Source: Paenibacillus caseinilyticus (lineage in GTDB: Bacteria; Bacillota; Bacilli; Paenibacillales; NBRC-103111). Taken from it: a stretch of 55,567 bases of DNA. Below the pieces are notes generated by a model that worked only from the letters and a program-made list of their open reading frames with translations, did no database searches and was not told where the DNA came from. A program made the translations under genes and the position numbers. Below are positions 52,301 through 55,567 of the stretch, piece by piece. The stretch is from the NCBI RefSeq assembly GCF_027533645.1, contig NZ_JAQAGY010000036.1:1-55567 (forward strand), read 5' to 3'. How positions within the stretch are numbered: the stretch's first letter is position 1; each line of letters starts with the position of its first letter.

Positions 52301-53108
52301 TTACCGGAGCAAGCAATGCTTTGGCCTTCGCCAAATAGGCCTCTTTTCCATTCATATACTCATAAGCCAAGCGGGCTAATGCTTGCCTCTCGGCATTGGA
52401 GCGAGGGTCGAAGCGAAGCGTACCGTCCCCGTTGTCGACTCCACCGATGAATCCCATACCAGAAGCCATGTGAACATGCGGCAGCGCCCAGGGGGAAATC
52501 GTTCCCTCATCAGTGAAGATGCCTGCGCCTTCGTAGGAAGCCGCAGCTTCTTCCAAGCCAAAGGCCCGGATGAAGAAGACGACAAGCTCCTCACGGGTAA
52601 CGGCACTGTCCGGACTGAAGGCCGAATCCGATGTGCCCTGCGTAATACCCGCTTTGGCCAATGCGCCGACATATCCTTTGTACCAGCTATCCGATGCCAC
52701 ATCCGTGAATTTGTCCGCATAAGCCGGGTCCTCGGAGATGCCCATAGCTTTTGAGATCATCTTAGCCATCTCGGCACGATTCATGCCCTTGGAAGGAGCG
52801 AACGTTCCGTCTTCGTAACCGGAAACCACACCGGCTTCGACAAGAGCCTCTATTTCCTTCTTTGCATAAGAGTCCTGCAAATCCTTCAGCGTGACCCGGG
52901 CACCACCGCTTCCGTACACTGCATTCCCCGCGGATGACTGGGCATCTGAAGCATAGGCCGAATCCATGCTTCCTAGAGCAGCCGACAGCATCGTAGTACC
53001 CAGCATACAGGTAACGATGGTCTTGCTGACCATGCTGCTGGATTCCCGGAAACTTCGGTACATCCAGGCCGCCATATCAACTTTAGTTGACTTGGTAAAA
53101 TTAGTCAT
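46356..53108 (-). CDS. Giant SLH-anchored surface protein with Ig-like repeats
   Basis: This 2,250-residue protein has a long signal region (hydrophobic part about 30-50, cleavage likely after AYA at 53), three SLH repeats (74-121, 134-183, 198-251) that bind secondary cell-wall polymer, and a run of ten glycines (287-296) from a CCT-type trinucleotide tract. A beta-helical-looking central part (300-700) and a helical stretch follow, then about 13 repeats of about 85 residues from residue 1050 to 2195. Each repeat carries a core like PSVSGxVYExGG, a GTAxPxAxVxV segment and a final GKxxSEPV, resembling bacterial Ig-like modules. No catalytic domain is recognised; an adhesin or surface-layer role is likely. 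Confidence 0.88.
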   Translation of the reverse strand: MTNFTKSTKVDMAAWMYRSFRESSSMVSKTIVTCMLGTTMLSAALGSMDSAYASDAQSSAGNAVYGSGGARVTLKDLQDSYAKKEIEALVEAGVVSGYEDGTFAPSKGMNRAEMAKMISKAMGISEDPAYADKFTDVASDSWYKGYVGALAKAGITQGTSDSAFSPDSAVTREELVVFFIRAFGLEEAAASYEGAGIFTDEGTISPWALPHVHMASGMGFIGGVDNGDGTLRFDPRSNAERQALARLAYEYMNGKEAYLAKAKALLAPVKPADKEEPKAPPAAPAAGGGGGGGGGGAPSSTKAKPTKASYLDLTTIEVQFSNEVSGPQAGDFTFSNGLSVTGASLKAGSSTTVVLTTSQLTAGQIYVLSYKGGDSNVRLQAPSVEAVLNSGWTYQGDLTLTEKGTFGRAEGTGTTVNGTLVMDPGASSDVHLQNVKTSNLTIRSGAEHSLHFKGVKVEGTLTVDAAGQSHPVRVVAESGSAFGKTKVVSKAILESKWNEAAMGDIEVSVAQGGDPVTLDGAFAGLITVAGDAANLTLAGGTRATGILARGPLQLHAGADASLERLDVDAPNTAVSLQGSGNIASVTVTEHAAGSKLAIGSGAGVHRMIFNANAALSGDIETLKKVVFEAKEGVTLAVEDELLRQALRGSAAAVARKAIEALGEVTDYSEELEAAVASARAYYRGAQLFGAEVTDLGSAALEKLEQAEKQLNEKRLQVLNGALSSLAVGYAAGENEQGVKSSVTLPLSVKLSYKGSKDKTSEVIWTSSSPQIVGTDGRVNRPGAGQANAQVVLTASIRVGNTEAARHFALTVEAMAAPAPHPDPQPSGLIRAVQAGTVADSSSGHGLKLSDLQVEFTLPVEDKWNAPQGIMLARDAYQLVLWQEGENSFRLPLNLSDETPQADRHMLYAQLNYGRIPAVNPGQRYRLELISSQGELAGSKTFQIGLEPTGLKAEDRDEHPGIDGRDFTVTWTPSLWEGAERQEIFILPAATELDRSKHQPVAEFRDNTTHTWTGIESTVDSLGQALEHGEYLIYISALKGTTEATSAVVIVPDGIQTEAPVVGPEFYDNRLLEGRTEPNASVYLKDSERRILNFAQADDSGFFLLQLPNLFVGTAGSTLYVSSKSAGRRESQEVPVVLAAGPKTDARELDADFYKDGGIIRLPRGFEGVIQVVAEDGSVLEQEYVSSPGYDYNATLTLDKAWQTAQLQKTDHVTVRIKSWRFSASIPKTFPVKPAQGQSSIPAVSGDITNAESTITVTPGNSRALISLKRENGGLLWQGYVEFDGIYISGFLLNPGDKVLITADEIGKSESEPVILKVLQAERTQLQSFVGNVDEDGGTVTGKAETGDYLKFRVWKKDGTLIETVSSHNSDGSSSVSFRGSYQVGEEIYVTARASNNQESVPRILRVEKNSDIMTSMPVIESVYIQQGSAQGTAEPGAYVWLTQSNGNEFAGVTNLSGAFSIPIFDRKGGLTSGEIVQVTADAPGKIRSDSAAVQVYSAPRTPTPSVTTSLYNGVVNKLNILSNPNTEIWVKDETGSMLQWTMTDYSGETEIELGPYSSDSSKLYIFARSFYMEESLPYVLEMLPKGQSSPPSVTGTVYIDGYRLEGTSIPQSRLTLMKDGTVLDETQANYYDGQFELYGNGNGYSRLQSGDVVKVTSREPFKSTSLPVEFAVQPIQGYTDAPHVIEAVYENSNWIKVQTLPGAVVTLQSLNKEEARVEADKQGIADLPFSFNSERDLRLTADMIGRSVSEIVWVHVLPVPPTTRPYAVSAAVYEDGGEVRGYTESYAALELKRADGSVIASGSAFSDGAFNLVTPSQQLAKGETLSLTAKVWSKSVSESYPITVTGSINGQTVKPTVTGSVYDNGGSLRIAAGPRQWVRVVTEDQTLFTEWTGDYYYGWDRYVSTPSLRLGTKVYITGDAFGKFESEPVVYTVQAAPLTVTPSVYGTVYEDGGVLTGTAPSNAYLRVYRADNSIVTTGYADYWGGYRINLTSYSFTAGESLSVEAQVSGSNPSYRVFLSVLPVQGTTAKPSVSGAVYQMDSYRLSGYAEPYSKIKATRDDGQFVTGSSGEYGYFDLYYGYNWLSGSLSLTVTADTYGKLVSEPLVVPVVSPQTPAPSVSVSVYGSTYTLSGYVYQPTQLRVRDAYGLDLFYNASGSFSWNIPGYQIHGSQLILTAMRNNYSVSEAVYITLPYTGSSVGGNVYGGGGSVSGSVYGFMTGGDSASDQNNPTPSEDRYQAFAAAAVLPQRRAA
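52221..52250. repeat. Trinucleotide repeat coding for the ten-glycine linker
   Basis: On the plus strand a run of about CCT/CCA triplets encodes the Gly10 linker after the third SLH repeat. Slippage here would change the length in multiples of one residue without breaking the frame. Confidence 0.7.
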
Positions 53109-53223
53109 TCTGTCCTGTTTCTCCTCTATTCATATGATGTTATCAAGGAACATTGGCACCTTCTCGTTCCTGATACATGCAGGGCACGAATGACTTTAGT
53201 ACCAACTTTTATGATTCAAACTG

Positions 53224-53252
53224 ATTATATAATGAATTTCGGAGGCTGTATC
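53224..53252 (-). promoter_or_regulatory. Possible promoter of the giant SLH gene
   Basis: On the minus strand a perfect TATAAT (53224-53229) has a weak GATACA (53247-53252) at 17 bases. It implies a 5' leader of about 110 bases, in which AGGAAC/GTTCCT arms could fold. Confidence 0.5.
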
Positions 53253-53325
53253 CTACCTTCTGACAAAATATTCTAAGATTTTCTTTAGAATGAGGGGAAA
53301 AAAGTCGTAGTATGTCGATAAATAA

Positions 53326-53352
53326 AAAAACTGCCCCTTCCAGGACAGTTCA
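53326..53352 (-). terminator. Terminator of the second CDF gene
   Basis: ACTGCCC/GGACAGT arms with one mismatch are followed on the minus strand by TTTTTTTATTT. It lies about 12 bases after the stop. Confidence 0.75.
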
Positions 53353-53363
53353 CAAGTCGTTAT

Positions 53364-54263
53364 TCAGATCTCCTGCTGATGCCGTTCCCGCTCATTCTCT
53401 GTATACGGCTCAATATGCACATGCACATTACTAATGTGATGCTCGTCCGCCATGCGTCTTTCGATCTCGTCGCTGATATCATGGCTCTCGCCTACGGACA
53501 ATTCCGCGCTGACCTCCACCACTACATCGAGCAGCACATGACTGCCGTGGACGCGGGCACGGATATCCTTGATCCGTTTGACCCCCGGGGTCGACTTCAC
53601 CGTCTCCTGGAACACCTCCAGCTTCTGATCGTCGAACCCATCGGTCAGCGCATGTGAAGCATCCGAGAAGACACTCCAGGCGGTCTTCAGGATGACGACA
53701 CCGACGGCCAGCGCCGCAACGGCATCGAGAACCGGAAATCCGAGCCGCGCACCGATGATCCCTGCAGCCGCCCCCACACTGACCAAGGCGTCGGACCGGT
53801 TATCGTAAGCGGCCGCCATCAGCGACTGGTTGTTGATCCGCTGGGCCAGCCTTTTGTTATACAGGTATACGCCCCACATAATAACGGCGCAGGCCAGTGC
53901 AACCCAGGCTGCCATTAGGTTCGGCGCGGCATGCTCCCCTGCCAGGAAGCTGCGCCCCGCCTGGATGATGACCTGCAAACCAGCAAGCGCCATGATAAAA
54001 GAAGCCACGAGAGAGGCAATCGTCTCCGCACGCATATGTCCATAGCGGTGATCCTCATCCGGAGGCTTACGGGAAATGCGCAATCCCGCCAGTACGGCCA
54101 CCGATACGATGATGTCCGTCGTATTGTTGATTCCATCCGCCGTGAGCGCCTCAGAACCGGTCATATAGCCCATGCTAATTTTGAAAATGGACAAGAGAAT
54201 ATAGGCGGCAATGCTGAGCCATGCCCCCCTCTCGCCTTCTTTCAAAGAATCATAGGTTTCCAC
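53364..54263 (-). CDS. Cation diffusion facilitator transporter
   Basis: The 299-residue CDF protein has six membrane helices, the first metal site in SEALTADGINNTTDIIVS, HRYGHMRAETIAS and the second in YDNRSDALVSVGAAAG. The C-terminal domain HVLLDVVVEVSAELSVGESHDISDEIERRM ends with a His-rich segment (HHISNVHVHIEP). The DxxxD pattern in the second helix (NRSDALVS) resembles the Mn/Fe group of YdfM/MneP. It shares no recent origin with the CDF gene at 36367 as far as seen; the two differ in length and motif. It is followed by its own terminator. Confidence 0.93.
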   Translation of the reverse strand: METYDSLKEGERGAWLSIAAYILLSIFKISMGYMTGSEALTADGINNTTDIIVSVAVLAGLRISRKPPDEDHRYGHMRAETIASLVASFIMALAGLQVIIQAGRSFLAGEHAAPNLMAAWVALACAVIMWGVYLYNKRLAQRINNQSLMAAAYDNRSDALVSVGAAAGIIGARLGFPVLDAVAALAVGVVILKTAWSVFSDASHALTDGFDDQKLEVFQETVKSTPGVKRIKDIRARVHGSHVLLDVVVEVSAELSVGESHDISDEIERRMADEHHISNVHVHIEPYTENERERHQQEI

Positions 54264-54391
54264 AGCGGTGTCCCTCCATCATCCTGCGGCGTTCGTCCGC
54301 CTCAAAGTCCCACCCATCATAACAAACGCCGAGCGTGTGGGTCTAGAGAAACAGTGTTTTCCGCGTTAATAAATATAGGCCCTGTGCAACA

Positions 54392-54473
54392 TTGTTCACC
54401 CGCTGAAATCTTGTAGGTCTTGTCCAATATTCATGATGTTGTAGGTCTTGTCCAATATTCGTCATGTGAACAA
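54392..54473. repeat. Tandem 28-bp repeat inside an inverted repeat
   Basis: Two copies of a 28-base unit (54411-54438 and 54439-54466) are identical over their first 22 bases, TTGTAGGTCTTGTCCAATAT onward. They lie between TTGTTCAC (54392-54399) and GTGAACAA (54466-54473), which form an inverted repeat. The minus strand of this stretch also encodes a 40-residue ORF without a ribosome binding site. Confidence 0.7.
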
Positions 54474-54513
54474 AAAAACAGCGGTTCCCCCTTACCCGCG
54501 GAGAGACCGCTGT
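54471..54513 (-). terminator. Terminator of the 128-residue gene
   Basis: ACAGCGGT (54478-54485) with ACCGCTGT (54506-54513) is followed on the minus strand by TTTTTTTG. It lies 25 bases after the stop. Confidence 0.85.
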
Positions 54514-54538
54514 CCTTAAGGCCAGAGCGGCGTCGAAC

Positions 54539-54925
54539 CTAGAGATGGATGCCAGCGCCGAACCCGTTATAATCGTCTCCCGAAGGGTCGAAGCTGTCGT
54601 CTTCCGTACTGCTCGCTGCGGTTACATCATATTCATCCGCTCCCACGAGGTGGGCAGGGATAGGTATGCCCCCGTCCGGATCGTAGGCCAGCGCAAACAC
54701 GGCCGGCTCGCTCGGAAAATTCGCCGTCTCGAGCAGACGGCCGCCGTGCGCCTCGGCGATCTCCAAGGCGGACGTCAGGTCCCCCCGGTCCACAATGACA
54801 TGCAGCAGCGGTTTCTGCGGCTCATCATGCAGGGCGGTGCGGTAGCCCAGCTCCTCCAGTGTATCCATTGCCAGCAGGGCGGTTTTACGGGTTTCGAATT
54901 CGAAGGTGATCGGTGCGCTGTTCAT
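54539..54925 (-). CDS. Hypothetical protein with a small alpha-beta domain
   Basis: The 128-residue acidic protein starts MNSAPITFEFETRKTALLAM and has an alpha-beta pattern through residue 80 (LEELGYRTALHDEPQKPLLHVIVDRGDLTSALEIAEAHGG), which resembles a ferredoxin-like fold, followed by an acidic tail with AASSTEDDSFDPSGDDYNG. No family is recognised. AAAGGAAGG precedes the ATG at 54925; a longer open frame to 55033 has no good ribosome binding site. It is followed by a terminator and the repeat region, and is divergent from the DUF4870 gene. Confidence 0.65.
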   Translation of the reverse strand: MNSAPITFEFETRKTALLAMDTLEELGYRTALHDEPQKPLLHVIVDRGDLTSALEIAEAHGGRLLETANFPSEPAVFALAYDPDGGIPIPAHLVGADEYDVTAASSTEDDSFDPSGDDYNGFGAGIHL

Positions 54926-55092
54926 GACTTTCCTTCCTTTCCGCCCGCTTGATCCGGGATCGTTTTCCATTATAGTTTGGCCCCGGAAGAGGAAGCTTAT
55001 TCCTGCCCGGCGCACATACTCGCCTGCGAACAAACATATGATGTATCACTATCCCTTAAGCCCGAATTTGACGAAGAAGAGGTGATTCGAAC

Positions 55093-55428
55093 ATGAGCAC
55101 CGATCCCGTGCCCCCTCCTAAGCCGGACGACGTCCAAGCGAACAAATGGATCGCCGCCGCTGCTTACCTCTTGTTCTTCCTGCCGCTGCTGGCGGCCAAA
55201 GAATCGCGATATGCCATGTACCATGCAAACCAAGGGCTGATTCTGCTGCTGACCGCCATTGCAGCCAATATCGTATTGGGTCTCATCCCGCTCCTTGGTC
55301 TGCTGCTGCTCCCTATAGCCAATCTGGCTCTGCTGGTGCTGATTCTGATCGGTATCCTCAATGCCGTCAATGGACTGATGAAGCCTTTGCCGCTGATCGG
55401 GAACCTGATCCTCCTCCGATTGCCATAG
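55093..55428 (+). CDS. DUF4870 membrane protein
   Basis: The 111-residue protein has a hydrophilic N-terminus (STDPVPPPKPDDVQANKW), then three membrane helices: WIAAAAYLLFFLPLLA, LILLLTAIAANIVLGLIPLLG and ANLALLVLILIGILNAVNGL. The motif KESRYAMYHANQGLILLL, with the conserved HANQG, is the DUF4870 signature. The function is unknown; members are often found in Firmicute stress regulons. GAAGAGGTG precedes the ATG. The intron end lies 20 bases after its stop on the other strand. Confidence 0.88.
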   Translation: MSTDPVPPPKPDDVQANKWIAAAAYLLFFLPLLAAKESRYAMYHANQGLILLLTAIAANIVLGLIPLLGLLLLPIANLALLVLILIGILNAVNGLMKPLPLIGNLILLRLP

Positions 55429-55447
55429 CCTGGCTGCACTGCTAACA

Positions 55448-55567
55448 ATCGAGTAGGAGGGGGCGCCTAGCCCCCGTCCTCTCACACCACCGTACATGCG
55501 GGTCCGCATACGGCGGTTCCAAAAGGTTAACGAAGTTCCAGATATCGAGAAAGCAAACTCTTCAGCC
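55448..55567 (-). mobile_element. Group II intron, 3' end (domains V and VI)
   Basis: On the minus strand, a domain V-like hairpin (about 55487-55519; CGCCGTATGCGG paired with CCGCATGTACGGTG) is followed by a domain VI-like hairpin (GGGGGC/GCCCCC, about 55452-55482). An unpaired A lies seven bases from the end CTCGAT at 55448, matching the branch point and the AY 3' end of group II introns. The sequence runs off the right edge, and the reverse-transcriptase gene, if any, lies beyond it. The CGC triad in domain V suggests a IIC-like or related bacterial class. Confidence 0.75.

Noticed and set aside
53200..53220. A FapR-like half-site (TTAGTACC) in the leader of the giant SLH gene.
   Set aside because: Only one half matches; the other arm is absent, and the gene has no lipid role.
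1..55567. CRISPR arrays, tRNA genes, prophage or complete insertion sequences.
   Set aside because: None was seen: no spaced direct repeats, no cloverleaf with a GGTTCGAATC-type arm, and no phage or transposase genes.

Overview
The window comes from a high-GC, spore-forming type Firmicute, most probably a Paenibacillus-like species. The evidence is the 16S leader with a BoxA-like element, clear Shine-Dalgarno sequences, frequent TTG/GTG starts, Bacillota-type families (FabI, UvsE, YneF/UPF0154, bacilliredoxin, DUF402, DUF3905, a FapR-type operator) and two S-layer-homology (SLH) surface proteins. It reads as ordinary chromosome: there is no prophage, no CRISPR array and no complete insertion sequence. 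The only mobile DNA recognised is the 3' end of a group II intron at the right edge.

Left part (1-17.6 kb). The 5' end of a 16S gene leaves the window on the left, behind two tandem rrn promoters. Next come minus-strand housekeeping genes: an inositol-phosphatase family gene, fabI, the UV endonuclease uvsE, a small conserved gene, ddl and an amidase-domain gene. Aconitase (acnA, plus) faces an IclR-type regulator, and both have similar operator-like palindromes just downstream of their -10 boxes. A membrane-anchored alpha/beta hydrolase follows. A second minus-strand block holds folE, yneF, an overlapping HD-GYP/ogt/queG operon, signal peptidase I, a DUF402 phosphatase and a GNAT acetyltransferase.

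Middle part (17.8-37.3 kb). An SLH-anchored subtilisin-like protease is divergent from a low-complexity secreted protein that has an ECF-sigma type promoter. Then come sodA, a LysE exporter, a Crp/Fnr regulator, an APH-like kinase, mutY, an AraC regulator, a membrane protein coupled to a cytochrome c lipoprotein, acpS, an isolated bioA, the remnant of a manganese catalase gene, nadE, a bacilliredoxin, DUF3905, a MerR-methyltransferase fusion and a short unassigned transcript or ORF behind a strong promoter.

Right part (36.4-55.6 kb). A CDF cation exporter and a CNNM/CorC transporter are divergent. A chemotaxis receptor and a BaiN-type flavoprotein follow. The aas-lplT pair for lysophospholipid repair lies behind a FapR-type box. 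A single 6.75-kb gene encodes a 2,250-residue SLH protein with about 13 Ig-like repeats. A second CDF exporter, a short tandem repeat, two small genes and the intron end complete the window.

The main functional themes are envelope biology (lipid synthesis and repair, D-Ala-D-Ala, signal peptidase, SLH surface proteins), DNA repair (uvsE, ogt, mutY) and metal/redox homeostasis (sodA, bacilliredoxin, CDF, CNNM). Functions are inferred from sequence motifs read by eye; no database search was run.
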